Part shown: positions 1 through 8,871 of the stretch, piece by piece
How the letters are laid out: each line of letters starts with the position of its first letter
How positions within the stretch are numbered: position 1 is the stretch's first letter
Source: Gracilimonas sp046602855
Lineage (GTDB): Bacteria; Bacteroidota; Rhodothermia; Balneolales; Balneolaceae
Assembly (NCBI RefSeq): GCF_046602855.1
Contig: NZ_JBKINJ010000001.1
Location: 1,302,001-1,366,000 of the forward strand
Direction of reading: 5' to 3'
Length of the DNA stretch: 64,000 nucleotides
Notes under the pieces: generated by a model
What the model was told of the DNA's origin: nothing
The model's input: the letters and a program-made list of their open reading frames with translations, nothing else
Database searches by the model: none
Position numbers and translations under genes: made by a program

Positions 1-655
1 CTACAATGAAAGGACTGCGAATGAATTTATGAGTGGCTCCAACCAGCTTCATTGCTCTGATAAGATCACGTTTTGCATAGATAGTTAGTCGTATGGTGTT
101 GTAAACAAGCACCAGTGCTGCTAATAAGATGAGTATACCGATCCCGCCCCCAACCAGTGTGAAGGTGTTCAGGTTTGATTCCATGACACGAAGTAAGGCT
201 GCATTATATTCAACCTCGTCAACTCCCCGAATATTCTGCAGCCTTGAAACCATAGTTTCAATGCTTTCGGCACCGGCATCGGTATTTACACTGAGTCGGT
301 ATGAGGCAGGCAAGAAATTCAGTTCTGCCAGTTCCTCTACTCCGGCTCCAAATTCTTCCCTCATAATAGCAGATGCACTGTCCTTAGAGATATAAGTAGT
401 TTCGAGAACCAATTCCTCCTGTGTTATCTGCTGCCGGATCTGATCCATCGTTCTGTCATCCACATCCAGTAAAAACACTTCCACTTCAACCAATTCTTTG
501 ATCGACATGGCCTGGCTATAAACGTTAAACCCAATACGGGTAAGCACACCCAGTAACAGGACAGCCACAAACAGCGAAAATATTGACGTACTGGCTGCCA
601 GTTTTGTACGTTTGATACCGGAAATACCTTCCCTAACAATGTATTTTATACTCAT
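1..655 (-). CDS. ftsX: Cell division protein FtsX, ABC-transporter-type permease (3' end outside the window)
   Basis: FtsX is the inner-membrane partner of the ATPase FtsE and relays divisome signals to periplasmic peptidoglycan hydrolases. The frame starts at ATG 655 and is still open at base 1, so about 218 residues are seen of a family that is usually near 300. An N-terminal amphipathic stretch is followed by a hydrophobic segment (about residues 22-42), then a periplasmic domain and a second membrane segment (about 165-185). Next comes the typical FtsX patch MKLVGATHKFI. The start lies 1 nt after the TAA of the barrel gene upstream on this strand, so the two are probably cotranscribed. 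No ftsE is visible. Recognition rests on the permease motif and the topology. Confidence 0.85.
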   Translation of the reverse strand, partial: MSIKYIVREGISGIKRTKLAASTSIFSLFVAVLLLGVLTRIGFNVYSQAMSIKELVEVEVFLLDVDDRTMDQIRQQITQEELVLETTYISKDSASAIMREEFGAGVEELAELNFLPASYRLSVNTDAGAESIETMVSRLQNIRGVDEVEYNAALLRVMESNLNTFTLVGGGIGILILLAALVLVYNTIRLTIYAKRDLIRAMKLVGATHKFIRSPFIV

Positions 656-656
656 A

Positions 657-2624
657 TTAATTTCTGAATTGTGCTCTAATTCCTACTAATAAACGTCGAG
701 GTGGCATCGGAAAACCGGCCGCCTCAAAGTACCCTGCCTGACCAAATCCGTCAAGGGCATTTTCCCACCTCATTACAACCATGATTCCTCGAACCCTCGC
801 AGAAAGTTCCGCATCCATTCTAAAGAATGGCGGTATATCCTGTTCAATACTATTTCCCTGCCAGATCCCAAGCTCCGTGTTATAGGTCCTGGATCCATAC
901 GCAAACGGTGAAAGAAGTGTTTTAAACCCCATTTTTAAATAAGCTGCCCTATCAAAAACATAGCCTTTCACAAACGCTGAATTCCTAACCCAAAGTATCT
1001 GATCATGTTCGTTGATCGGTGAATTTAAAGGGTCGGCTTCCATATAATTGAACTGTTGAAGCGTTGCCGAACTGCTAAATTCAAACAAGTGATTCTCAAA
1101 ATCCCCATAGAATGTACCTGTCATTTGATCGTAATCGGGACTGTTGGTAAAGCTGCTGTCCGATGATATCCACACTGAATTCTGCGAAACCTTGTAGCGT
1201 CCCTTCAAGCCAAATTCAAGTTTAGAATTAACGCTCATCTTCAGATCGCCTGTTCCGGAATAGCCGGTTTCATTTTCAAGATCAGGGTTACCGGAATAGC
1301 CGCTTCCTTCCCAGAATTGTGACTGCACAGATGGAATGTTACTAAAACTATTACCACTCACCTTAAGCTTTATCCAGGTCACCGGATTCAGGTTCACACC
1401 AACTACGGTTTCATAACCTGAATTATCGTTTGAATCAAAACTTGTCCCGGCCCTGCCAAACAAGTTTAATTTATTTGACAAACCAAAGTCGGCAGTTATC
1501 TCGCCATTATAAATTGACCAGTCAGAGACAGATAAAGAGGTATTGTCATCGGCAATTTGGAAAGCTGCCCTGCCTTCTACTCTCAGGTGTAAGCTCCCAA
1601 GATCCATCTTTTTAAATGCCCTGGGGCTAAAACTCCGGATATTCTGTGAAAGAGTGTCGATCACGAAAAACAGTTCTTTGTTATTCTTACTGTAAGAGAT
1701 TTCCAGTCCGGCATTTTCTGTGGACGACGTATCTTTACGATGATAAATGCCGGTAATAAGATCCCATCGATTTATTTCTGATTTTGCACTGCTGTTCCTC
1801 GGCTGTGACCTGAATTCATCGAAAGGAAACTCTGACGGATTACCGATAATATATCCAAATGGCTCATCCTTGTTGTACTGATTTCGTAAGTACAAAGCTC
1901 TTAGCAAAAACTTACTATTCAGGTGATGATATAACCTACCTGTGATCTGGTTTCCCTGTACGTTACTGTTCGGATAGTAATCGCCTCCCCTTCTGTCCCA
2001 GTAAGATAATTCGAGATTCGTGCTCTGAGTAAAATTACGTGATACCAGGAATTCCAGATTACGATAAGCACCACCCGCTTCATCATATATCAGGTAGCTG
2101 CGTGGCTTCAGAAGATAAAAATCCCTGATCCTGATTTCAGATCGATATGAACCTCCATAATATTCCACGGCTTTGTCAATTTTTCTATGGGGAATCAAAT
2201 TGTAATTTGGCAATCCCGTAATAGGATCGTTGATTACCAGGCCATCCAGGAGGATCTTCTGCTCATAGGGTTGGTAACCGTTTATATGATAGGCATCAAC
2301 CCGACCGATAGTTCCCTGCCGGAAAGAGATCACGTCGGACCTGTATGCCTGATGGTCACCCCAGTTTGGCCATATCTGCCACCTCAGCAAACTGTCTGTT
2401 GTGATCAACTTCGCCTGATCAGAAAATTCTTCTTTCCATGGAAAGATCGGATCTATTTCTTCGGGTTGCTTGAAGGTTTGAACCGTATCCTGAATAAGGG
2501 TTGTATCGCGGGGAACAGAAATAGAGTCTACCGGTTCTGCAACTTGTAGGGAATCAATGACCTGTGCTATTGCCTGGCCATTGAAAAAAAGAAATATGAT
2601 ATGTATGGCTAAAAGACGACTCAA
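657..2624 (-). CDS. TonB-dependent-receptor-plug-like outer-membrane beta-barrel protein
   Basis: This 655-residue protein begins with a signal peptide (hydrophobic residues 5-18, cleavage probably after AIA near residue 20). Residues about 95-165 resemble a TonB receptor plug, with the patch ILLDGLVINDP and alternating polar/hydrophobic strands. The rest is aromatic-rich amphipathic strands with tyrosine and asparagine turns, as in a 16- to 22-strand barrel. No clear TonB box or carboxypeptidase-like N-terminal domain is seen, so energised uptake is not shown. The start overlaps the cinA stop by 4 nt (ATGA type), and ftsX follows 1 nt after its stop. The substrate is unknown; a channel or adhesin is also possible. 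Confidence 0.7.
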   Translation of the reverse strand: MSRLLAIHIIFLFFNGQAIAQVIDSLQVAEPVDSISVPRDTTLIQDTVQTFKQPEEIDPIFPWKEEFSDQAKLITTDSLLRWQIWPNWGDHQAYRSDVISFRQGTIGRVDAYHINGYQPYEQKILLDGLVINDPITGLPNYNLIPHRKIDKAVEYYGGSYRSEIRIRDFYLLKPRSYLIYDEAGGAYRNLEFLVSRNFTQSTNLELSYWDRRGGDYYPNSNVQGNQITGRLYHHLNSKFLLRALYLRNQYNKDEPFGYIIGNPSEFPFDEFRSQPRNSSAKSEINRWDLITGIYHRKDTSSTENAGLEISYSKNNKELFFVIDTLSQNIRSFSPRAFKKMDLGSLHLRVEGRAAFQIADDNTSLSVSDWSIYNGEITADFGLSNKLNLFGRAGTSFDSNDNSGYETVVGVNLNPVTWIKLKVSGNSFSNIPSVQSQFWEGSGYSGNPDLENETGYSGTGDLKMSVNSKLEFGLKGRYKVSQNSVWISSDSSFTNSPDYDQMTGTFYGDFENHLFEFSSSATLQQFNYMEADPLNSPINEHDQILWVRNSAFVKGYVFDRAAYLKMGFKTLLSPFAYGSRTYNTELGIWQGNSIEQDIPPFFRMDAELSARVRGIMVVMRWENALDGFGQAGYFEAAGFPMPPRRLLVGIRAQFRN

Positions 2625-3910
2625 GGAAAATGTTTTTTTAGGTCATATGGCATTTCATCTATTCCTTTAAGTTGGCGCCGGGCGATCTCCAGCACTACCA
2701 TTTTTGTTCTTTCTTTATTTATCAGCCGATCTTCTGTAAACATGGCTTTAACTGCAAAATGAGGTCCGTTCTTTTGATAATATCCCATCCAAACCGTCCC
2801 CACAGGCTTCTCCGATGTCCCTCCGGTAGGCCCGGCAATGCCTGTTGTAGAAATACCGATATCAGCATTTAATCTTTCTGCAGCACCTATTGCCATTTGC
2901 AGAGCTATCTGTTTACTGACAGCTCCGTATTCGTCAAGATCTTTATCGATCACACCCAGCTGATCAATTTTAACTGAGTTAGCGTAGGAAACAATACCCC
3001 CTTTAAAATACGCACTGCTTCCCGATTTGTCCGTGATACTATTTGAAACCAGTCCCCCTGTGCAACTTTCTGCTGTGGCTAAATGTAAGTCAGATTTCAA
3101 AAGCAACTTACCAACGGCCTCGCTTAGCTCGTACTCCTTACCTTCCCCATAAATAAACTTACCTGCTTTATCATATATTACTTCAGTGATACTTAACAAA
3201 TGATCGTGAGCCTCTTCCTCTGTGGCACCTTTTGCATTAAGGCGTAAAGTAACGCCACCCGCAGCCGGCAGTAAAGCCATACTAACTCCATTATTGAAAT
3301 AATCACTCAAGTCGCCAAGCACCTCATCACTCAGGGTACTTTCTCCGATCCCTGCCGTTTTCAAATATCGTGATAGCAGATATTCAGATTCACTGAACAC
3401 CTCCTTGATCTTTTCGTGTACTTTTTTCTCCATAAGATACTTCATCTCATATGGCACACCGGGCAATACAGCTAAAGCTGTTTCATGTTCGTAGAACCAC
3501 ATCCCAGGGGCCGTTCCGGCTTTATTGAACAGGACCTCACAGTTTTCAGGAACTTCAGCCTGAGCATGATTAGAGTTTGAAAAGGGAATATTGCGCTCTT
3601 TAAATATCTTTTTTATGTAATCAAGGGTCGGTTCATGTAATGTAAGCCTCACATCAAATAGCTCTGATACAGCCCTTTTGGTCATGTCATCGTGTGTCGG
3701 GCCAAGACCCCCGGTAGAAATAACGAGATCAGAATGTTCAAGTGCGAAAGAAAGAGTGCTTTTGATCTGATCAAGGTTATCTGTGATGGTATGGATATAA
3801 GTTACTTCGAATCCGGCACGGTTAAGGAAATCCCCAAGCCACGAGGCATTTGTATTTACAGTATCACCAATAAGTATTTCATTTCCGACCGAGACAATCT
3901 GTGCATTCAT
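2621..3910 (-). CDS. cinA: CinA family protein (competence/damage-inducible; NMN deamidase domain)
   Basis: CinA-type proteins join an N-terminal molybdopterin-binding-like (COG1058) domain, which in characterised members hydrolyses ADP-ribose or related nucleotides, to a C-terminal nicotinamide-mononucleotide amidohydrolase domain (PncC). Both are present: the N-terminal domain shows SVGNEILIGDTVNTNA and STGGLGPTHDDMT, and the C-terminal domain shows ATAESCTGGL and STTGIAGPTGG. I place the start at ATG 3910, which gives the canonical N-terminus MNAQIVSVGNEIL and 429 residues. An in-frame TTG at 3940 would add ten residues with no family resemblance. There is no clear ribosome binding site. 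The gene heads the cinA-barrel-ftsX run and diverges from pgsA. Length is normal for the family. Confidence 0.92.
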   Translation of the reverse strand: MNAQIVSVGNEILIGDTVNTNASWLGDFLNRAGFEVTYIHTITDNLDQIKSTLSFALEHSDLVISTGGLGPTHDDMTKRAVSELFDVRLTLHEPTLDYIKKIFKERNIPFSNSNHAQAEVPENCEVLFNKAGTAPGMWFYEHETALAVLPGVPYEMKYLMEKKVHEKIKEVFSESEYLLSRYLKTAGIGESTLSDEVLGDLSDYFNNGVSMALLPAAGGVTLRLNAKGATEEEAHDHLLSITEVIYDKAGKFIYGEGKEYELSEAVGKLLLKSDLHLATAESCTGGLVSNSITDKSGSSAYFKGGIVSYANSVKIDQLGVIDKDLDEYGAVSKQIALQMAIGAAERLNADIGISTTGIAGPTGGTSEKPVGTVWMGYYQKNGPHFAVKAMFTEDRLINKERTKMVVLEIARRQLKGIDEMPYDLKKHFP

Positions 3911-4055
3911 GGCGTATAAATTCTGTAATACACTGCCCAATTTCCACAGTTAAATAAGTTATTACTTATATTTTTAACATTAGCAATTGATGCCTGTAAA
4001 AGGCTCAAAATCATTCCTGTAATGAATTGAATTACTTAGTAAGTTTGGTTATTAA

Positions 4056-4649
4056 ATGAGTAGCTATTCCATGAAAAATTTACCCAACATACTGAGTACC
4101 CTGCGGATGATCCTGGCACCCATCTTCCTGTTTATGTACATACAGGACGAATTGATATGGCGCTCACTAAGTGTTGCCGTTTTTGCCGTTGCCGCTGTTA
4201 CTGATTTTGCCGATGGCAAGATCGCCCGTTATTATGAAATTGAAAGTGATTTTGGAGTCTTCATAGATCCACTGGCAGACAAATTTCTCACCTTTGCAGG
4301 CTTTCTCTGCCTTCCCTTTCTGGATGCAACCCAATTCCCCTGGTGGGCCATTTCTGTTATTCTTGTGCGTGATATTTTGGTTACAGCACTTCGTTTATAT
4401 GCTAAACGGCAGGATATCACCATGCAAACCCGCTTTATGGCCAAAGCGAAAACCATGGTTCAGATGATCTTTTTATATGCTGTTTTACTGTTGGGTGTAT
4501 TCAAACAAGCAGACATTGATTTCGCAGATCAAGCCTCACAATTCTTTAATTCCGGAGCACTTTACTACGCTATGCTTTTTGTGACCGCCATTACTGCTTA
4601 CTCAGGCGTCGAATATCTTTGGGTGAACCGAAAACTCTTTAGCAGATAA
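4056..4649 (+). CDS. pgsA: CDP-diacylglycerol--glycerol-3-phosphate 3-phosphatidyltransferase
   Basis: PgsA makes phosphatidylglycerol phosphate from CDP-diacylglycerol and glycerol 3-phosphate in the inner membrane. The protein has 197 residues with four or five membrane segments. The CDP-alcohol phosphotransferase signature is intact at about residues 53-78: DGKIAR, then G eight residues later, then D and D at the family's spacing (GVFIDPLADK). ATG 4056 is used as start; ATG 4071 (MKNLPNILSTLR) is an equally good alternative and would remove five residues. The next gene, 7 nt downstream, encodes the phosphatase that acts on the PgsA product, so the pair forms a two-step phosphatidylglycerol operon. 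Confidence 0.92.
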   Translation: MSSYSMKNLPNILSTLRMILAPIFLFMYIQDELIWRSLSVAVFAVAAVTDFADGKIARYYEIESDFGVFIDPLADKFLTFAGFLCLPFLDATQFPWWAISVILVRDILVTALRLYAKRQDITMQTRFMAKAKTMVQMIFLYAVLLLGVFKQADIDFADQASQFFNSGALYYAMLFVTAITAYSGVEYLWVNRKLFSR

Positions 4650-4656
4650 ACTCATT

Positions 4657-5142
4657 TTGAATAAGCTGAAGATCTTACTGGGAACCGGGTTCTATTCGGG
4701 ATATCTACCAAAAGCACCCGGAACTTTCGGAAGTCTGGCTTCATTGATTTTTATTTACCCAATTCTGCAAGCACAAAATTTTTATTTCATCATATTATTT
4801 GCGCTGATATGCAGCCTCATTTCATTGTGGGTTTCATCCTATTTTGAGCAAGCATTTGGCGAGGACCCCGGGATGCTTGTTATGGACGAGTGGGCCGGGC
4901 AAAGCCTTGTATTTTTATCAATTAGCATGACAGGCGTGCTCAAAACAGACCTGATCGTACTTTTGGCAGGTTTTCTACTATTCCGGTTCTTTGACATCCT
5001 AAAGCCTTTAGGCATTAATCAGATCCAAAAATATAAAGGCGGCATAGGAATTTTAGCTGATGATATACTTGCAGGATTATATGCGCTTATCTCTTTAAAA
5101 ACCCTTATTTTCATGTGGCCGAAAATATTCGGGATAGTTTAA
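4657..5142 (+). CDS. pgpA: Phosphatidylglycerophosphatase A
   Basis: PgpA dephosphorylates phosphatidylglycerol phosphate to phosphatidylglycerol in the inner membrane. The 161-residue protein carries the family N-terminus GTGFYSGYLPKAPGTFGS, the acidic motif MDEWAGQ near residues 76-82, and RFFDILKPLG near 110-119, with hydrophobic segments between. The start is TTG at 4657, because the conserved N-terminus begins there and no ATG fits. The stop of pgsA lies 7 nt upstream. Length is typical. Confidence 0.9.
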   Translation: MNKLKILLGTGFYSGYLPKAPGTFGSLASLIFIYPILQAQNFYFIILFALICSLISLWVSSYFEQAFGEDPGMLVMDEWAGQSLVFLSISMTGVLKTDLIVLLAGFLLFRFFDILKPLGINQIQKYKGGIGILADDILAGLYALISLKTLIFMWPKIFGIV

Positions 5143-5190
5143 TGATCTCACTCATCGTTACGGCAATCATATAAAAGAATTTAATTTAAG

Positions 5191-5847
5191 ATGATACTTG
5201 ATACCTCATTTGCACGTGAGCTAGCGACTCATTTGTTAGATATAAACGCTGTTGTTTTACAACCGAATGATCCATTTACATGGTCTTCAGGGTGGAATTC
5301 ACCTATCTATTGTGATAACCGGTTAACACTTCGTTATCCCGAGATAAGAAATAAAATTGAAAATGAATTCACCCGCATCATTAATGAAAAGTTTTCAAAA
5401 ATTGATGTAATTACAGGTACCGCTACGGCAGGTATACCCCATGCTGCCTGGGTAGCAGCCAATCTGAATAAACCAATGGCCTATGTACGTGCCAAAGCTA
5501 AAGCCCACGGAATGGGAAATCAAATAGAAGGTGGTGTAAAGAAAGGCGAGCATACTGTTGTAATTGAAGATCTCGTATCTACCGGTGGTTCTGCCATCTC
5601 TGTGGTAGAAGCTCTTAAGTTTGTCGGCGCCAATGTTGATGCCGTGCTATCAATTTTTACATATGATTTTGATAGAGCGACTGATCGCTTTGAAGAAGTC
5701 GGTGTACCTCTCTATTCCCTCACTGACTATAAAACATTGGTTAACGTAGCAGTGGAGAAAGGAACTATTGACGGAGATGACCTGGATCTCCTTTCATCTT
5801 GGAGAGATCATCCTGATATTTGGCCTAATTCACCTGAAGAGGAATAA
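5191..5847 (+). CDS. pyrE: Orotate phosphoribosyltransferase
   Basis: PyrE converts orotate and PRPP to orotidine 5'-phosphate in pyrimidine synthesis in the cytosol. The 218-residue sequence has the PRPP-binding loop VVIEDLVSTGGSA at about residues 127-139 and the orotate-loop region TGTATAGIPHAAWVA near 77-91, with YVRAKAKAHG after it. It begins with ATG 5191, 48 nt after pgpA, on the same strand. It may be read with the phospholipid genes, although the pathways are unrelated. Length and motifs are those of the standard single-domain enzyme. Confidence 0.93.
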   Translation: MILDTSFARELATHLLDINAVVLQPNDPFTWSSGWNSPIYCDNRLTLRYPEIRNKIENEFTRIINEKFSKIDVITGTATAGIPHAAWVAANLNKPMAYVRAKAKAHGMGNQIEGGVKKGEHTVVIEDLVSTGGSAISVVEALKFVGANVDAVLSIFTYDFDRATDRFEEVGVPLYSLTDYKTLVNVAVEKGTIDGDDLDLLSSWRDHPDIWPNSPEEE

Positions 5848-5879
5848 TCAGCCTACCTAATTCAAAACCTATTTATACT

Positions 5880-7238
5880 GTGTCACAAAAGACTTTTTAT
5901 ATCGAAACCTACGGTTGCCAGATGAACTTTGCTGACTCCGAGATCGTGAATTCCATTCTTTTGGAAGATGGGATGAAACCCGTTCACGAGGCTGAGAGTG
6001 CAGACGTTGTGTTGGTCAATACCTGCTCGATCCGCGAAAATGCAGAAACTAAGGTCTGGAACCGACTCAAGGAACTTCGCTCTATTAAGAAAGAGAACGG
6101 AGAACTGACTGTTGGTGTCTTAGGCTGCATGGCTGAGCGCATCAAAGACAGGATCATAGATCAGGAACATCTTGTTGATATTGTAGTTGGCCCTGATGCC
6201 TATCGTGATATTCCCAGACTGCTTAAAGAGGTTGATGATGGCAGAAAAGCTGTAAATGTGCTTCTTTCCCTGGAAGAAACCTATGCCGATATTGCTCCTG
6301 TCCGCACAACCGGTAATGGAGTGAATGCTTTTGTTTCCATTATGCGAGGATGTGATAATATGTGTGCTTTTTGTGTGGTTCCGTTTACGCGTGGACGTGA
6401 ACGAAGCCGTCCTCTTGAGTCGATCATTCGGGAAATCAGGCAACTTTCACAGGATGGGTACAAAGAAGTCACTCTACTTGGACAAAACGTAAACTCTTAT
6501 TTGGATGGTGAAAATACCTTTACAAAGCTTATGGATGAAGCAAGTAAGGTAGATCCTGAGATAAGATTTCGTTTCTCCTCTCCTCACCCTAAAGATTTCC
6601 CCGACGATCTGCTTTACCTGATCGCTGAGCGTCCAAATTTATGCAACTACATTCATATTCCAGCTCAGGCAGGAAGTGACAGTATGTTGGAAAGAATGCG
6701 CCGTCCTTATACCAGAGAAGGTTATCTGGAACTGATCGAGAAAATGAAAGAGATCATTCCAGGAGTATCTTTGTCAACTGATATTATTGCCGGCTTCTGT
6801 GATGAAACTGAAGAAGAGCATCAACAAACGCTATCTCTGATGGCAGAAGTGGAATACGACCTGGCTTATATGTTTGCTTACTCAGAACGTGAACGCACCT
6901 TAGCTGCCCGTAAGTTTGAAGACAACGTGCCTGAGGATGTCAAAAAACGTCGTCTTTCAGAGATCATCACTCAACAGCGTAATATTCAGGAACTCCGCAA
7001 CAAAGAAGAAATCGGCCACAGGCATCTTGTTCTAGTTGAAAGCACAAGTAAGAAATCGGATGAGCAGCTCAGCGGGCGAACTGACACCAATAAAATGGTG
7101 GTGTTCGACCGTAAAGACTTTGCACCCGGTGACTATGTGGAAGTTGAGGTCACAGATACAACTTCTGCTACCTTGATAGCAAGACCGATCCGCAAGACAA
7201 CACTCAGCGAATATTATGGAGCTGAAGTTGTAGTCTAA
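5880..7238 (+). CDS. miaB: tRNA-2-methylthio-N6-dimethylallyladenosine(37) synthase
   Basis: MiaB is a radical-SAM enzyme that adds a methylthio group to i6A37 in tRNAs reading UNN codons. The 452 residues show the three expected parts. The N-terminal MTTase domain has the cysteines of ETYGCQMN, VNTCSIRE and GVLGCMAER. The radical-SAM domain has the CxxxCxxC cluster in RGCDNMCAFCVVPFTRG near residues 157-173. A C-terminal TRAM domain spans about 385-450. The start is GTG at 5880; nothing upstream matches the family. The next gene begins directly after the TAA. Confidence 0.95.
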   Translation: MSQKTFYIETYGCQMNFADSEIVNSILLEDGMKPVHEAESADVVLVNTCSIRENAETKVWNRLKELRSIKKENGELTVGVLGCMAERIKDRIIDQEHLVDIVVGPDAYRDIPRLLKEVDDGRKAVNVLLSLEETYADIAPVRTTGNGVNAFVSIMRGCDNMCAFCVVPFTRGRERSRPLESIIREIRQLSQDGYKEVTLLGQNVNSYLDGENTFTKLMDEASKVDPEIRFRFSSPHPKDFPDDLLYLIAERPNLCNYIHIPAQAGSDSMLERMRRPYTREGYLELIEKMKEIIPGVSLSTDIIAGFCDETEEEHQQTLSLMAEVEYDLAYMFAYSERERTLAARKFEDNVPEDVKKRRLSEIITQQRNIQELRNKEEIGHRHLVLVESTSKKSDEQLSGRTDTNKMVVFDRKDFAPGDYVEVEVTDTTSATLIARPIRKTTLSEYYGAEVVV

Positions 7239-8678
7239 GTGAGACTGAAAAGAACATATCTGTTTGTTTTTGGTCTCCTGTTCTGGTTGTGCAGTTTTAA
7301 TAACTTTGGACACGCCCAACCAACACTTGGTGTAATATGGGATGTACCGGATGATAACCGTACTATTGCTCAACAACTTGAGCTATTCAATGACATGGGT
7401 ATTACGCATCTGGAGCTCAATCATCCTGTATCAACGAACCTGCTTTCTGAGCTGGAAACAAAACGCTTCTCTATACTTATCAGATCTGATCAACGATACT
7501 ACACACTCGGAACCTTGCTTTCTAAACAAGATTCTTTTCAGGAAAACGTTTCAGAACTGATTCGCAGGTACCGGGATTACTCCCGTGTAGCCGCATTGGG
7601 AGTCATTTCCCAAAGTCACTTTAAGAATACCGAATTCACATCTGCTATCACCTCCATATCTGAACGCTTTACATCGCAAACTGACAAAACACTTTACCAC
7701 TATTTAAATAAAAAATGGTTTACACTTGATGCTCTTGATCTTCCTTTCGGAATCCTTTTGGGAGATAATGAATATCAGAGTCGTGACCTAAAAGAATTTG
7801 ATCAAAAGTTTCGAACTTACGTTGATAATAATGATGAAATGATCGTCTTTATGCACTCTGAATGGGTGACCTATGCAGCCAACGCATTTCCCGAATTTCA
7901 GAACTCATTGAAGTTATATAGGCAAGATGGGATCTGGTCGTTACCCCTTCCTGATCAAAACTCACCAACTCCTGAGCCTAACTGGCTGGTTTTTGCCCTG
8001 TTGGTATTTTGGATCATTCTGGCTGTTCAATTTAAGTTCATACCCAACGCCCGTCCAATGGTCCTCAGATATTATTTTGCCCATCGTTTTTACGTGGATG
8101 ACATTCTTCACTATCGGGAAAGGTATGCTACCCAAAGCATTATGATGATGGTTGTTCATGCCCTTGCAGGAGGAGTTGTCGCTTATCTCACAACCACCTT
8201 GTTAGTGAGTGAAGCCGGACTAGAAGCACTGATTTATCATCTTCCCTGGCTTGATTATTTTGGAAACGGGTACATTTCAATCTCACTAATTTCAATTGCC
8301 GTGATATTGATTTTTCAGGCAGTCAGTATTTTATGGCTTTATCTGCCTGCCAAAAATCTGGATCATGTAAGTCAAACCATTAACCTATATGCAGGATTAC
8401 TTTATACTGATTATATAACATTAACCTTACTGATCTCATTTTACTTGACCGATTTCAGTACAGCACTGGTGATCATTCTTGCTACATTTTATCTACTGAT
8501 CGGATTCATCAACTTTTACCTTACCTCATACAATACTGCAAGAAACTTAGGTCCTGAAAAGATCATCTACTTTTTCATCACTGCAGCTTTATACACTGTG
8601 ATTGCAATATCAGTGTTGGTTTTCCTGATCACACAAACTCAGATCATAGATATCCTTTCCCTTTCTATTTCTCTATAG
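7239..8678 (+). CDS. Membrane protein of unknown function with extracytoplasmic N-terminal domain
   Basis: I do not recognise this 479-residue protein with certainty. A GTG start abuts the miaB stop. Residues 1-27 form a signal peptide or anchor (hydrophobic 7-20, then GHAQ). Residues about 28-245 look like an alpha/beta fold with GVIWDVPDDN and MGITHLELNHPV near the front, reminiscent of TIM-barrel hydrolase starts, but no catalytic pattern can be claimed. Residues about 247-479 hold six or seven hydrophobic segments; their layout recalls Bacteroidota DUF4271 membrane proteins, which is a weak resemblance only. The zero-spacing junction suggests translational coupling to miaB. Its 3' end faces the IPT lipoprotein gene. 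Confidence 0.75.
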   Translation: MRLKRTYLFVFGLLFWLCSFNNFGHAQPTLGVIWDVPDDNRTIAQQLELFNDMGITHLELNHPVSTNLLSELETKRFSILIRSDQRYYTLGTLLSKQDSFQENVSELIRRYRDYSRVAALGVISQSHFKNTEFTSAITSISERFTSQTDKTLYHYLNKKWFTLDALDLPFGILLGDNEYQSRDLKEFDQKFRTYVDNNDEMIVFMHSEWVTYAANAFPEFQNSLKLYRQDGIWSLPLPDQNSPTPEPNWLVFALLVFWIILAVQFKFIPNARPMVLRYYFAHRFYVDDILHYRERYATQSIMMMVVHALAGGVVAYLTTTLLVSEAGLEALIYHLPWLDYFGNGYISISLISIAVILIFQAVSILWLYLPAKNLDHVSQTINLYAGLLYTDYITLTLLISFYLTDFSTALVIILATFYLLIGFINFYLTSYNTARNLGPEKIIYFFITAALYTVIAISVLVFLITQTQIIDILSLSISL

Positions 8679-8804
8679 ATATTAGCTGTAAGTGACCTTT
8701 TACATTGAAGGTTTCACAGTTACCAAATTCAAAATATTCAACTGACTGTTCAATTTTTAAGATTCGATCATAGCCAGTCCACCTGCCACGCAAAAATTTA
8801 TTAT

Positions 8805-8851
8805 TAATAAAAAAGCCACTGTCTAAGCTGGGTTTCTCAGACAATGGCTTT
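8805..8851 (-). terminator. Intrinsic terminator of the IPT lipoprotein gene
   Basis: A 13-bp inverted repeat with one mismatch pairs 8812-8824 with 8839-8851 around a 14-nt loop. Read on the minus strand, the stem is followed by a run of six T and further A/T. It lies 20 nt past the stop of the minus-strand gene, so it ends that transcript. On the plus strand there is no T-run, so it probably does not end the 7239-8678 transcript. Confidence 0.8.
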
Positions 8852-8871
8852 AAACCCGAAGTCACAGTTTC

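Noticed and set aside
3911..3940. Upstream TTG start for cinA adding ten residues.
   Set aside because: The conserved CinA N-terminus begins at ATG 3910 and the added residues match nothing.
8665..8865. A 66-codon open frame on the minus strand between two convergent genes.
   Set aside because: It runs across the terminator hairpin, overlaps the end of the plus-strand membrane-protein gene and shows no family resemblance.
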